Shown here: positions 16,437-25,100 of the stretch, in pieces
Position numbering within the stretch: the stretch's first letter is position 1
Layout: every line of letters starts with the position of its first letter
Origin: Caldiserica bacterium UBA4770
Lineage (GTDB): Bacteria > Caldisericota > Caldisericia > Caldisericales > Caldisericaceae
Direction: 5' to 3'
Length of the DNA: 64,000 nucleotides
NCBI GenBank assembly: GCA_002403335.1
Contig: DHHO01000008.1
Span: forward strand, 1-64,000
Position numbers and translations under genes: made by a program
Notes under the pieces: generated by a model
What the model saw: only the letters and a program-made list of their open reading frames with translations
Databases searched by the model: none
Told to the model about the DNA's origin: nothing

Positions 16437-17780
16437 ATGGAAGAAGGAGTTTTAGAAAAGGTAAAGGCTACGATAATCAGATTTAACTTAATAAAGCCTG
16501 GAGAGAGGGTCCTTCTGGGTGTCTCTGGGGGTGTTGATTCTGTTGTCATGCTTCACATACTTAATAAACTGGGCAAAGAAATGAATTTCTCTATTGGAGT
16601 TGCCTCCTTTGATCATATGCTAAGGAAGGAAAGTAAGGAAGAAGTAGCGTTTGTTGAAGGAATTGTAAAAGACCTTGCCCTGCCATTTTTTAAAGGGAAG
16701 GGTGATGTGAAAGGCATAGCAGAGAAAAATAAAAAATCACTCGAAGAGACTGCAAGAGAGGAAAGGCTGAAATTCCTCTTCGATATTAAGGAAAGGAATG
16801 AATTTCATAAAATTGCACTTGCGCATAACCTGGATGACTTTGTGGAGACATTTATCATAAATCTTATGAAAGGGAGTGGAGTAGGTGGTATCATAGCACT
16901 TAAACCTTTAAGTTTCGGTGGCATTATCCATCCCCTTCTTGCAGTCGAAAGGGAAAAAATCGAAAATTATGCCGAAGAGAACAAACTGAAATATGTGATC
17001 GACTTCTCCAATCTCTCGCTTGATTATTTAAGGAATAAAGTAAGGCAACAGATTGTACCACTACTTTCATCCACATTCCCTGGGTTTAAGAAGCATTTAT
17101 TTAACACCACTCTCGTACTTACGGAGGAGGATAGGTTTCTTAATTTCGTCGCAGAAAAAGACCTTGAGATTGTAAGGGATGGGGATCAATATTTGAAAAT
17201 TGTTTTTGAAAGGCTGCCTCTTCCAATAAAAAGGAGAATTATCAAAGAGATCCTCGGCAAGGAAGCCAATTTTGAAAGGATAGAAAGATTTATTAATTTT
17301 CTAAGCTTGCCAGGAAGACGATTAAATATCTTTGAGGAGACATTCCTTGTTAAGGACAAAAGAAATTTCTGGCTGGAGAAGAAGACACCTTTTACGCTTG
17401 AAAACGAGTATGGACTGAATATTCCCGGGGAGACATTTATAGAAGAGGCAAATCTCATAATCATGGCAAAAATATCAGAAAGCTTACCCTACCTTGATAG
17501 ATTTACAGCTGTCTTTAACCTTGAAAAGTTAGAGCTTCCATTGCGCATAAGATTTAGAAGAGAGGGGGATGTTATTTTACTTGAAAAAGGTTCAAAAAAA
17601 TTGCAGGATCTATTTGTAGATTACAAAATAAAAAGAGAAGAAAGACACAGAATACCAATAGTGGTAGACAGAAGTGATCAGATACTCTGGGTTGTAGGGA
17701 TTAGAAGAAGTACAATTTGTATGGTTAAGAAAACCACCTCGAAAAAACTCATTCTATCAGCACGCTTTATCAAAAAATAA
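16437..17780 (+). CDS. tilS: tRNA(Ile)-lysidine synthase
   Basis: Modifies C34 of the CAU-anticodon tRNA-Ile to lysidine so that it reads AUA, a codon this genome uses often. With the ATG at 16437 the protein has 447 residues. The PP-loop SGGVDS lies at residues 30-35 in a LLGVSGGVDSVVML strand-loop, followed by ATP/tRNA motifs ASFDHMLR and LAHNLDDFVETFIINLMKGSG; residues about 200-447 form the TilS-specific C-terminal domains ending in RFRREGDVI and VVGIRRS. Start choice follows the promoter and ribosome site. hpt and ftsH follow at once, an arrangement common in bacteria. Confidence 0.93.
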   Translation: MEEGVLEKVKATIIRFNLIKPGERVLLGVSGGVDSVVMLHILNKLGKEMNFSIGVASFDHMLRKESKEEVAFVEGIVKDLALPFFKGKGDVKGIAEKNKKSLEETAREERLKFLFDIKERNEFHKIALAHNLDDFVETFIINLMKGSGVGGIIALKPLSFGGIIHPLLAVEREKIENYAEENKLKYVIDFSNLSLDYLRNKVRQQIVPLLSSTFPGFKKHLFNTTLVLTEEDRFLNFVAEKDLEIVRDGDQYLKIVFERLPLPIKRRIIKEILGKEANFERIERFINFLSLPGRRLNIFEETFLVKDKRNFWLEKKTPFTLENEYGLNIPGETFIEEANLIIMAKISESLPYLDRFTAVFNLEKLELPLRIRFRREGDVILLEKGSKKLQDLFVDYKIKREERHRIPIVVDRSDQILWVVGIRRSTICMVKKTTSKKLILSARFIKK

Positions 17781-17785
17781 CTTTC

Positions 17786-17794
17786 TGATATAAT
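17786..17794 (+). promoter_or_regulatory. Extended -10 promoter of hpt, leaderless arrangement
   Basis: TGATATAAT, an extended -10 with perfect TATAAT at 17789-17794, sits between the tilS stop (17780) and the hpt ATG (17801). The 6-nt gap predicts a transcript beginning at the ATG. No good -35 is seen and there is no Shine-Dalgarno sequence. hpt may additionally be reached from the tilS promoter. Confidence 0.55.
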
Positions 17795-17800
17795 ATATTA

Positions 17801-18364
17801 ATGGATGAAGATATTGAAGAAATTCTTGTCTCTCAGGACAAACTCGAAAGAAGAATTAAAGAGCTTGGGATACAAATAAGCGAGGATTATATAAGAAGAT
17901 TACCACTTCTTGTATGTATTTTGCGAGGGGCATTTATGTTCCTTGCCGATCTTACAAGAGAGATAAAGATTCCTCTAGCAATTGACTTTATGGCAATCTC
18001 CACTTATGAGGGAAAGACAGAATCAAGTGGCATAGTGAAAATCTTAAAGGACCTTGACACCCCTATAGAAGACAGAGATGTCCTCATAATTGAGGATATT
18101 GTTGACACTGGTCTTACGATGGATTCGGTAACAAAACTTCTTAGTACAAGGAATCCGAAAAGTATAAAGCTATGTACCTTACTTGATAAAGCAGAGAGAA
18201 GAATAGTTAAGGTAAATGTTGACTACTATGGATTTACCGTACCTAACAAGTTCGTCGTAGGTTATGGCCTTGACTTTGAAGAAAGATATAGGAATCTACC
18301 TTTTATAGGTGTTTTAAAGGAAGAAATTTACAAGGGAGGGAATAATAATATCAATGCCAAATAA
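17801..18364 (+). CDS. hpt: Hypoxanthine phosphoribosyltransferase
   Basis: Salvages hypoxanthine/guanine to IMP/GMP with PRPP; cytoplasmic, 187 residues, usual length. The PRPP-binding loop is LIIEDIVDTGLTMDSV (about 97-112), preceded by CILRGAFMFLADL (the PPi loop) and followed by KFVVGYGLDFEERYRNLP, a family hallmark. It lies 20 nt after tilS and overlaps ftsH by 11 nt. tilS-hpt-ftsH is a widespread conserved order, which supports all three calls. Confidence 0.95.
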   Translation: MDEDIEEILVSQDKLERRIKELGIQISEDYIRRLPLLVCILRGAFMFLADLTREIKIPLAIDFMAISTYEGKTESSGIVKILKDLDTPIEDRDVLIIEDIVDTGLTMDSVTKLLSTRNPKSIKLCTLLDKAERRIVKVNVDYYGFTVPNKFVVGYGLDFEERYRNLPFIGVLKEEIYKGGNNNINAK

Positions 18365-20252
18365 TAATAGCAATAAAAGAAATAATACAAAAGCTTTGTT
18401 TGCAAGACAGATTGTTACATGGTTATTAATGCTTGTAGTTCTATTTCTGATTTTTCAGTTTTTTTCAACTGAAGGGCCCCAGCCGACACAAGAAGTTATG
18501 TATTCCGAATTTATAAATCAAATCAATAATGATAACTTAAGTTCCGTAATTATAAAGACACAGAATGGTATTCCTTATCAGATTGTTGGAGACCTAAAAA
18601 ATGGCGGAACCATTCAGGCAAATACAACAGATAATGTAGAGGATATAAAAAATATCCTTATCCAGAAGCAGGTTTCTTTTGACATAGCAACTTCTAACAC
18701 AACGTTCTGGTCAATATTCTGGAACATCGTTCCGTGGATCCTTATCCTTGGTTTCTGGTGGTTTCTTATGCAGAGAATGGTCTCAGGAGCTGGAGGGGGA
18801 GCAAACCAGGCGTTTTCATTTGGTAAGAGCCAGGCAAAACTCTTTACAAACAACAAGCCAAAGATTACATTTAAAGATGTTGCAGGGGCAGACGAAGTCA
18901 AAGAAGAGGTAAAGGAGATTATCGAGTTCCTGAAGAACCCAAGGAAATTTTCAAGGTTTGGAGCAAAAATCCCAAAGGGTGTATTACTTGTAGGTCCTCC
19001 TGGGTGTGGAAAAACACTTATAGCAAAGGCTATAGCTGGGGAAGCAGATGTACCATTTTTCTCTGTTTCAGGATCCGAGTTTGTGGAGATGTTTGTAGGA
19101 GTTGGTGCCTCAAGAGTGAGAGACTTATTTAATCAAGCAAAAGCTAATGCTCCATGCATAGTTTTCATTGATGAAATTGATGCAGTTGGTAGATACAGAG
19201 GTGCAGGAATTGGTGGGGGACATGATGAAAGAGAACAGACCCTTAACCAGCTTCTTGTAGAAATGGACGGCTTCGATCCTCATACTGGGGTCATAATTGT
19301 TGCAGCAACTAATAGACCTGATATCCTTGACCCCGCACTTTTAAGGCCGGGGAGGTTTGATAGGAGAATTATTGTTGGCCTTCCTGATACCAAGGAAAGG
19401 GAGGAAATTCTGAAGCTTCACGCAAAAGGTAAACCTCTTTCAGAAGAAGTAAGGCTTGACTTAATTGCGCAGCAAACAGCAGGATTCACAGGAGCAGACC
19501 TCGAAAACCTTCTTAATGAGGCAGCGCTTATTTCAGTGAGAAGAGAAGCTGAGAAAATAACACAAAAAGAAATAGAGGAAGCAATTGATAAAGTTATCGC
19601 AGGTCCTGAAAAGAAGTCGCTTGTTCTTTCTCCTGAGGAAAAAAGAGTTGTAGCTTTTCATGAAACGGGGCATGCAGTTGTGTCGACAGCATTGCCTTCT
19701 GGGGATGTTGTCCATAGGATTTCGGTTGTATCAAGAGGGATGGCACTTGGATATAATGTACAGCTCCCGGAAAAGGATAAATATCTTCAAAGAAAGAGTG
19801 AGCTTCTTAATAAAATTTCCTCCCTCCTTGGAGGAAGGGCAGCAGAGGAGATAATTATAGGAGAGGTCTCTACTGGCGCAGCAAATGACCTTGAGCGCGC
19901 TACAGACATTGCAAGAAAAATGGTAAGAGCTTATGGAATGAGTGAAAAATTAGGGCCCCTCACCTTTGGTAAGGAGACGGAGCTTATTTTTCTGGGTAAA
20001 GAACTCGGAGAAGAAAGAAACTATAGCGAAAAGACAGCTGATGTCATCGACTCTGAGGTAAGAAAAATTGTTGAAAATTGCTACGAAAGGGCAAAAAAAG
20101 TGATTGAAAATCAAATTCATATTGTTAAAGATATTGCAAGTGCGCTTCTCGAAAAAGAAACACTGCAAGGAGAAGAACTCAGAAGCTTCCTTGCTCTGAT
20201 TAAAGTTGAGAATGAAGAGGAAAGTAAGAAAAATTTACAAACAGCTTCTTGA
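18354..20252 (+). CDS. ftsH: ATP-dependent zinc metalloprotease FtsH
   Basis: Membrane-bound AAA+ protease that degrades misfolded and regulatory proteins, 632 residues. Two membrane helices (about 20-37 and 119-140) enclose the extracytoplasmic domain. Walker A is GPPGCGKT (214-221; Cys where most FtsH have Thr), Walker B FIDEIDAVG (271-279), the second region of homology RPGRFDRR (331-338), and the zinc site HETGH (436-440) with the third ligand in GAANDLERAT. A GGGAGGG ribosome site lies inside the hpt 3' end, rather far (about 13 nt) from the ATG. The glycosylase gene starts within its 3' end. Confidence 0.96.
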   Translation: MPNNNSNKRNNTKALFARQIVTWLLMLVVLFLIFQFFSTEGPQPTQEVMYSEFINQINNDNLSSVIIKTQNGIPYQIVGDLKNGGTIQANTTDNVEDIKNILIQKQVSFDIATSNTTFWSIFWNIVPWILILGFWWFLMQRMVSGAGGGANQAFSFGKSQAKLFTNNKPKITFKDVAGADEVKEEVKEIIEFLKNPRKFSRFGAKIPKGVLLVGPPGCGKTLIAKAIAGEADVPFFSVSGSEFVEMFVGVGASRVRDLFNQAKANAPCIVFIDEIDAVGRYRGAGIGGGHDEREQTLNQLLVEMDGFDPHTGVIIVAATNRPDILDPALLRPGRFDRRIIVGLPDTKEREEILKLHAKGKPLSEEVRLDLIAQQTAGFTGADLENLLNEAALISVRREAEKITQKEIEEAIDKVIAGPEKKSLVLSPEEKRVVAFHETGHAVVSTALPSGDVVHRISVVSRGMALGYNVQLPEKDKYLQRKSELLNKISSLLGGRAAEEIIIGEVSTGAANDLERATDIARKMVRAYGMSEKLGPLTFGKETELIFLGKELGEERNYSEKTADVIDSEVRKIVENCYERAKKVIENQIHIVKDIASALLEKETLQGEELRSFLALIKVENEEESKKNLQTAS

Positions 20253-20910
20253 TAAATTTGGAAGACAATACTGGTGGCCGGCTGAAACCCCTTTTGAAGT
20301 TATGGTGGGGGCAATTCTTACCCAGGGAGCGAATTGGAAAAATGTCGAAAAGGCAATAAAAAACCTAAAAAGTGAAGGAGAATTGACTCCATTATTTTTT
20401 TATAATTACACTGAAGAACGTTTACAGGAGCTCATAAGACCCTCTGGATTTTTCTCTATCAAAGCCAAAAGATTAAAAGTTCTCGTAAACTATATGATGG
20501 AGACTTATAAAGGAGATATTGAGGAAATGCGTTCTAAAGAAACGGGGTCTTTGAGAAGAGAATTGCTAAAACTTAATGGTATTGGAATGGAAACATGTGA
20601 TTCTATACTTCTTTATGCACTGGACAAACCTGTCTTTGTGGTAGATACTTATACAAGAAGAATCCTTAAAAGATGTGGAATTAGTACATCCGATGATTAT
20701 GAATTTTTAAGAAGTTTGTTTGAAAACTCCCTTAAAGAGAAGGATAAGAATAAGACAATTGAAAATTATAAAGAAATGCATGCACTCCTTGTAGAACTTG
20801 GGAAGAGGTATTGCAAAACCTCTCCTCATTGTAATGGTTGTCCTTTAGATAAATGGTGTGTAAAGAAAGAGGCAAAACTATATGAGCATCGTAGCTATCA
20901 AAAAGTGTAA
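20212..20910 (+). CDS. HhH-GPD DNA glycosylase with Fe-S cluster, catalytic Lys replaced
   Basis: An endonuclease III superfamily protein, 232 residues from the ATG at 20212, which overlaps ftsH by 41 nt (the TTG two codons earlier is less likely). The helix-hairpin-helix is LNGIGMETCDSILLY (121-135) and the catalytic Asp is Asp145 in VVDTYTRR. In Nth the residue after GVGR is the catalytic Lys; here Glu127 takes that place, so a monofunctional base-excision glycosylase without lyase activity is more likely than true Nth. Four cysteines (201, 207, 210, 216; spacing C-x5-C-x2-C-x5-C) fit a [4Fe-4S] cluster. Lesion specificity unknown. Confidence 0.85.
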   Translation: MKRKVRKIYKQLLDKFGRQYWWPAETPFEVMVGAILTQGANWKNVEKAIKNLKSEGELTPLFFYNYTEERLQELIRPSGFFSIKAKRLKVLVNYMMETYKGDIEEMRSKETGSLRRELLKLNGIGMETCDSILLYALDKPVFVVDTYTRRILKRCGISTSDDYEFLRSLFENSLKEKDKNKTIENYKEMHALLVELGKRYCKTSPHCNGCPLDKWCVKKEAKLYEHRSYQKV

Positions 20911-21991
20911 AACATATGAAAAAGAAGCACTAAAAAAACCATTTGAAGAACTTTTTAGCGTTATTGATTCCAAAGAAATAAAGGATAAAAGGATACTTCT
21001 TTTCTTTGATTTTCCTCTGGCAGATACAAATATCTTCGAGCTTACCATAGATTTTTTAAAGGCAAGTGAAGCAAAAGAAATTATTGGAGGAACTTCTATT
21101 ATAGTAGCTCCTGTATCTAAAGACCTCAAAGAACTTTTCAAAAACGAAGACATTAAATTCATTGATTTTAGAAATGACTACTATGAGAAGGTCGAGGTTC
21201 CCTTTCGTAAGATAACTCCAACAGAGCATTTCAAAGGCTTCCAGTTTATCTCCCCTATACAGTATCAAACAGAAAAGACAATGGAAAGAATGGACTCTTC
21301 AAAAACACGGTTACTTAAAAATGTATTCTTACCTGTTGCCCTGACAGATAGCGATAGTGTTGTTATCGTTACAAAGATGAAAGATTCTCCTATCTTTAGG
21401 GTCGGTGGGTTTATCAATTCCTTGTTGTACCTTACTGCAACGAAGACAAGAGATGAAATTATGATTCATTTACTCGACAAAAAACTGGCAGATTCAATCC
21501 TCGAGTTGTTCTCTATTATCAGAGAAAAAGTTCTTTTTGGTGTAGTTGATGGAATTGTTTCTAATGTTTCGGAAGATTCGGAGGTCAATAAAATGGAGAC
21601 AGTCCTTGTGTCGAACGACCTAATCTCACTTGATGCAGTAACTTCTGTACTTATGGGGTACAAATCAAGCGATGTAGAAATAAACACAGTTGCAGATCTT
21701 TTTAATCTCGGGGACGGGATTTTCAATAAAATCTCTCTTTATGGAGACGATTTTACTCAAATTCGAAAGGAAATCTCAAAATCTACGAGATATTCTAGTG
21801 TATTTACAAGTAGAAAATCCATCCTTCCACGTATAGAAAAGTTAGATTCAGAAAATATCGAAAAAGTAATGAACATCTGCCCAACGGGGGCAATACTAAA
21901 AGAAGGGGATAGGTATTATATCGATAAAGATAAATGTTTTTTCTGCAATCTCTGTGTTACCTTGGGGGAAGGCATCTTCAGGGTCGGGTAG
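20882..21991 (+). CDS. DUF362 protein with half-ferredoxin C-terminus
   Basis: A 369-residue protein of the DUF362 family (early VAIKKCKTY signature and a long alpha/beta body with FLPVALTDSDSVVIVTKMK and SNDLISLDAVTSVLMGY). The last 45 residues are ferredoxin-like: NICPTGAI and then CFFCNLC, i.e. one cysteine plus C-x2-C-x2-C, enough for a single [4Fe-4S] cluster equivalent to cluster II of a two-cluster ferredoxin. An electron-transfer or maturation role is inferred from family habit; no partner is adjacent. The start overlaps the glycosylase 3' end by 29 nt. Confidence 0.75.
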   Translation: MSIVAIKKCKTYEKEALKKPFEELFSVIDSKEIKDKRILLFFDFPLADTNIFELTIDFLKASEAKEIIGGTSIIVAPVSKDLKELFKNEDIKFIDFRNDYYEKVEVPFRKITPTEHFKGFQFISPIQYQTEKTMERMDSSKTRLLKNVFLPVALTDSDSVVIVTKMKDSPIFRVGGFINSLLYLTATKTRDEIMIHLLDKKLADSILELFSIIREKVLFGVVDGIVSNVSEDSEVNKMETVLVSNDLISLDAVTSVLMGYKSSDVEINTVADLFNLGDGIFNKISLYGDDFTQIRKEISKSTRYSSVFTSRKSILPRIEKLDSENIEKVMNICPTGAILKEGDRYYIDKDKCFFCNLCVTLGEGIFRVG

Positions 21992-22138
21992 TTCTGAGTA
22001 TTTATTAGGCTTTCGATAACGTTTAACTCTAAGAATAAAGAAAAAGATTAGAACAATAAAGGGAATATTGCAAGAGTTAATTAACAGTTATAAAAGAAAT
22101 AACCCTTGGCGTATTTAAACATCCAAATAATTTTTTGA

Positions 22139-22939
22139 TCAGTCGCAGACTAAAAGTAAAGGCTTTGGTAAGAAAGCAACTGTCAGTCTTACTACTGGAT
22201 CAAGTGCAAATTGACGTGAAAAAAATCTAAGTTTGTAAGAGGGCCTGGGAGAACCCCTACTTCCAACTATAAGGTCTGCATCTTTTGCATGTGATATAAT
22301 TGAGGCTACTTCAGGGCCTTCAGACAAAATGAATTCACTTTCTACTCCTAAACTTTTCAAAATCTCCTGAGTCCGCCTCTTAACCTCATCTTTGTTTTCT
22401 CCTAAAATTAGGGTTTTAAGGCTACCATTCATGCTCTTTAGAAGCTCTCCAACGAGATATGTTGCATCTTCTGAATATTTACTTCCTGTTGTTGGGTGCA
22501 GAATAACAGGGTTTTTAGTGGGAAAGAGCTCCTCACCCAGCAGTAGAATTGGAATATGGGATCGCATGATAAGGGAAGCGGTAGTTCCCCCAAGCTTTAT
22601 CTTGTTTGCAGCAACACCTGCATGAGTTTCAAGCACGAAAAGCTCCGCTTCGTTCTTCTTTGCAAAAGAAAGAGAATCAATCACGGGGTCTCCCACCTCT
22701 ATATGTGATTCAAATCTTATATCTTTTTTTACAAGGATTTCTGAGAGGATCTTCATCGATTGTTGGCTCAGGTTAAGCATTTCATCATAAACAACTTTTG
22801 TGTAATATCCTTCAAATGCTCCAAGATTAATAATGCTTACGAGAAGATAGTATGCATCAGGCAACAGAGTGGTAACATACTCAAAAACATTCTCCATTAC
22901 AGGAGAGTTGTCTACCATCATCAAAATCCTTTTAAACAT
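22139..22939 (-). CDS. Tandem UspA-domain stress protein
   Basis: A 266-residue protein with two universal-stress-protein domains (about 1-140 and 143-266). The start at 22939 (MFKRILMMVD) is preferred because GGAGGAAGA immediately precedes it; an upstream start 21 codons earlier has no ribosome site. Each half opens with the strand-loop typical of Usp (ILMMVDNSP; IPVILHPTTGS-like) and closes with an IPILLL/PLLLV strand. The ATP-loop G-x2-G-x9-G(S/T) is poorly preserved in the second half, so it may be a non-nucleotide-binding Usp. Convergent with the DUF362 gene. Confidence 0.82.
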   Translation of the reverse strand: MFKRILMMVDNSPVMENVFEYVTTLLPDAYYLLVSIINLGAFEGYYTKVVYDEMLNLSQQSMKILSEILVKKDIRFESHIEVGDPVIDSLSFAKKNEAELFVLETHAGVAANKIKLGGTTASLIMRSHIPILLLGEELFPTKNPVILHPTTGSKYSEDATYLVGELLKSMNGSLKTLILGENKDEVKRRTQEILKSLGVESEFILSEGPEVASIISHAKDADLIVGSRGSPRPSYKLRFFSRQFALDPVVRLTVAFLPKPLLLVCD

Positions 22940-23328
22940 TTCTTCCTCCTTGAAGGAAACAACTTGACACTTAGATTTTAGTAAAATCAGCAATTTTGTC
23001 AAACAGAGGAATCAAGAGTCACCAGGGATTTTGTGCAATGTGATGCTTTTCAAGCATATGATTTTCTTACAGAACGGAAAGAGTGGCGAAAGTCGCATTT
23101 TTAATGAAAGACTTCCACAGGACTCATTCTTGGCAGAGCAAATAAATTCACGTGATTGAAAAATTCGCCAAAATCCCTCCATAAAAAGAGTTAAGTATAT
23201 GAGAGAAACAAGAATAATTATGGGAAAGATGCTTTCTGCTTGTATACAAAAACTTTAAGGTAAGAGCAAGTTACAAGATGTCTATACAAAGGGTTGAAAA
23301 TAAGATGTATATATATTAAAATAAGAAA
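22940..23328. other. Divergent intergenic region
   Basis: 389 nt between the tandem Usp gene and era. It contains the era promoter at the right edge and a small perfect hairpin ATGCTT-TTC-AAGCAT (23043-23057) without a T-tract. No ORF or RNA gene recognised in the remainder. Confidence 0.4.
23294..23322 (+). promoter_or_regulatory. Promoter of era, leaderless arrangement
   Basis: TTGAAA (23294-23299), 17-nt spacer, TAAAAT (23317-23322), then 6 nt to the era ATG at 23329. No Shine-Dalgarno sequence is present, so the mRNA is predicted to start at the ATG. Confidence 0.55.
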
Positions 23329-24210
23329 ATGAAAAGCGGAGTAGTAGTAATTCTTGGTAGGCCAAATGTAGGAAAATCTACGCTCATTAATTATATTGTT
23401 GGTAGTAAAATTTCCATCACTTCTCCCAAGCCCCAAACGACTCGCTTCAAGATTCTTGGGGTAAGGAACTTTCCTGATGCTCAGATCGTATTTGTAGATA
23501 CCCCTGGATTTCATCTTGCAAAGAAAGCTTTAAATAAATATCTAGTCGAAGTTGCTGTAAAGAGCCTTGAGGGAGCTGATATTGTTTACCTTCTGGTCGA
23601 AGCGACAGACTTCTCCGGGAGGGAATATCCTGAAATGTTAAATGTGTTAAAAAGAACAAATGCCCCTGTTTTCCTGATTATAAACAAAGTTGATATTTGC
23701 CCTAAGAAAGACATTGAAGAGGCCGAAGAGGCCTTTAAAGATATGTTTAGTTTCAAGGAAATCTTCCGTATTTCTGCACTTACAGGGCGCAATGTAGATA
23801 TTCTCCTTGAGAAAACAAAAGATAATCTTACAGAAGGCCCGCTCTATTTTCCTATAGGAATGATTACAGCGCTTACAAGGGAATTACAGGTCGCAGAGGT
23901 CGTAAGAGAAAAAATATTTCTTTTTACAAGGCAGGAACTCCCTTATGAGACAGCAGTAAACGTCGATGACATGCAGATGAGAGAAAATGGAATGCTTTAC
24001 GTAAAGTGTACTATCTATGTTGCTACTTCTTCACAGAAGGGAATACTTATTGGTTCAAAAGGTTCAATGATTAAAAAGATCGGAATAGAGGCTCGCAAAG
24101 ATTTAGAATTTATTTCAGGAAAACCCATATACCTTGAGCTTAATGTAAAAGTAGAGAAAGATTGGCCTGAGAAAGAGGAAAAGCTAAAAAAGTTTGGATA
24201 TATCACATAA
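23329..24210 (+). CDS. era: GTPase Era
   Basis: Essential GTPase that binds the 3' end of 16S rRNA during small-subunit assembly; 293 residues, normal length. G1 is GRPNVGKSTL (about 10-19), switch region ITSPKPQTTR, G3 DTPGFH, G4 NKVD, G5 SAL. The C-terminal KH domain carries GILIGSKGSMIKKIG (about 240-255), the RNA-binding loop. It is first in a short transcript with ridA and appears leaderless. Confidence 0.96.
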   Translation: MKSGVVVILGRPNVGKSTLINYIVGSKISITSPKPQTTRFKILGVRNFPDAQIVFVDTPGFHLAKKALNKYLVEVAVKSLEGADIVYLLVEATDFSGREYPEMLNVLKRTNAPVFLIINKVDICPKKDIEEAEEAFKDMFSFKEIFRISALTGRNVDILLEKTKDNLTEGPLYFPIGMITALTRELQVAEVVREKIFLFTRQELPYETAVNVDDMQMRENGMLYVKCTIYVATSSQKGILIGSKGSMIKKIGIEARKDLEFISGKPIYLELNVKVEKDWPEKEEKLKKFGYIT

Positions 24211-24223
24211 AAAGGAGGAAAAA

Positions 24224-24691
24224 ATGAGTATAGAAGAGAAATTAGCAATGTTCGGTCTTAAATTACCAGAACCATCACAACCTATCGGGTCCTATCTTTC
24301 CTGTATTGTTTCAGGGAATCTCTTGTTTATTTCGGGTGTAATTCCTATAAAAGAGGGAAAGGTGATAACAGGAAGGTTTGGAAAGGAGATTCAAACAATA
24401 GATGCAAAAGAAATTGGTACTCTTATAGTCCTTACTATGCTCTCCAATATTAAGAAAGAATTGGGAAGCCTCGAAAAGATCAGCCATTTTATCAAGATAG
24501 AAGGATTTGTGAATGCGACAGAGGAATTTATGGAGCACCCTATTGTTTTGAATGGTATCTCTGATCTTCTTGTCCAGATATTCGGGGAGAGTGGAGTGCA
24601 TGCAAGAACAGCAATAGGGGTAAACTCTCTTCCTAAGGGTGCCTGTCTTGAGGTTTCTGCAATAGTTGAGATTACCGGGAGGGAACAATAA
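24224..24691 (+). CDS. RidA/YjgF-family enamine deaminase-like protein
   Basis: A 155-residue member of the YjgF/YER057c/UK114 group; the ATG at 24224 is preferred over an earlier start because GGAGGAA lies 5 nt before it. The N-terminal LPEPSQPIGSYLSCIVSGNLLFISGVIP and the C-terminal GVHARTAIGVNSLPKGACLEVSAIVEI are family signatures; the arginine in HARTAIG matches the position that binds the substrate carboxylate in RidA. This longer variety resembles the YjgF subfamily of about 150 residues. It follows era after 13 nt and its last 20 nt overlap the convergent Usp gene. Confidence 0.85.
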   Translation: MSIEEKLAMFGLKLPEPSQPIGSYLSCIVSGNLLFISGVIPIKEGKVITGRFGKEIQTIDAKEIGTLIVLTMLSNIKKELGSLEKISHFIKIEGFVNATEEFMEHPIVLNGISDLLVQIFGESGVHARTAIGVNSLPKGACLEVSAIVEITGREQ

Positions 24692-25094
24692 GAACAGGAA
24701 TAGGGGAAACTCTTAAGACATTTTGAGCAGTACTTCCAAGGAGATTTTGCGCCAGACCTAATCCAAGGGATCCCATTACGATGAGATCTGCATTTTCCTC
24801 AATTGCTTTTGCTACAATTATTTTGGATGCGATTCCAAATTCAACATGAACATCCACTTTGAAGCCAGAATTCTCGAGTTCTTTTTTAACGGGCGCAATT
24901 CGCTCAGCGCTTCTATCTTTATATTCCTTCGTTTCAAGTTCACGGGATACAGAACGTGTAAAAAGAGTCTCATATTCAAGCACTGTAACAATAATAATCC
25001 TTTCCACGCCGACTTCTTTTAACCCCTTTATATAAGGAACAACAGATTCACTGAATCTGGAAAAGTCATAGGGGAAAATAATTGTCTTTATCAT
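24672..25094 (-). CDS. Universal stress protein (UspA family)
   Basis: A single-domain Usp, 140 residues. It begins with IKTIIFPYDFSRFSE and ends with VMGSLGLGLAQNLLGSTAQNVLRVSPIPVLIV, which holds a complete G-x2-G-x9-G-S nucleotide-binding loop, so this one should bind ATP, unlike its tandem relative at 22139. It is six nt downstream of the ferritin-like gene and probably in the same transcript with uppP. Its stop lies inside the convergent ridA gene. Confidence 0.9.
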   Translation of the reverse strand: MIKTIIFPYDFSRFSESVVPYIKGLKEVGVERIIIVTVLEYETLFTRSVSRELETKEYKDRSAERIAPVKKELENSGFKVDVHVEFGIASKIIVAKAIEENADLIVMGSLGLGLAQNLLGSTAQNVLRVSPIPVLIVPSR

Positions 25095-25100
25095 ACTCTC

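Noticed and set aside
23043..23057. Perfect hairpin ATGCTT-TTC-AAGCAT as terminator
   Set aside because: No T-tract follows and no gene ends nearby on either strand.
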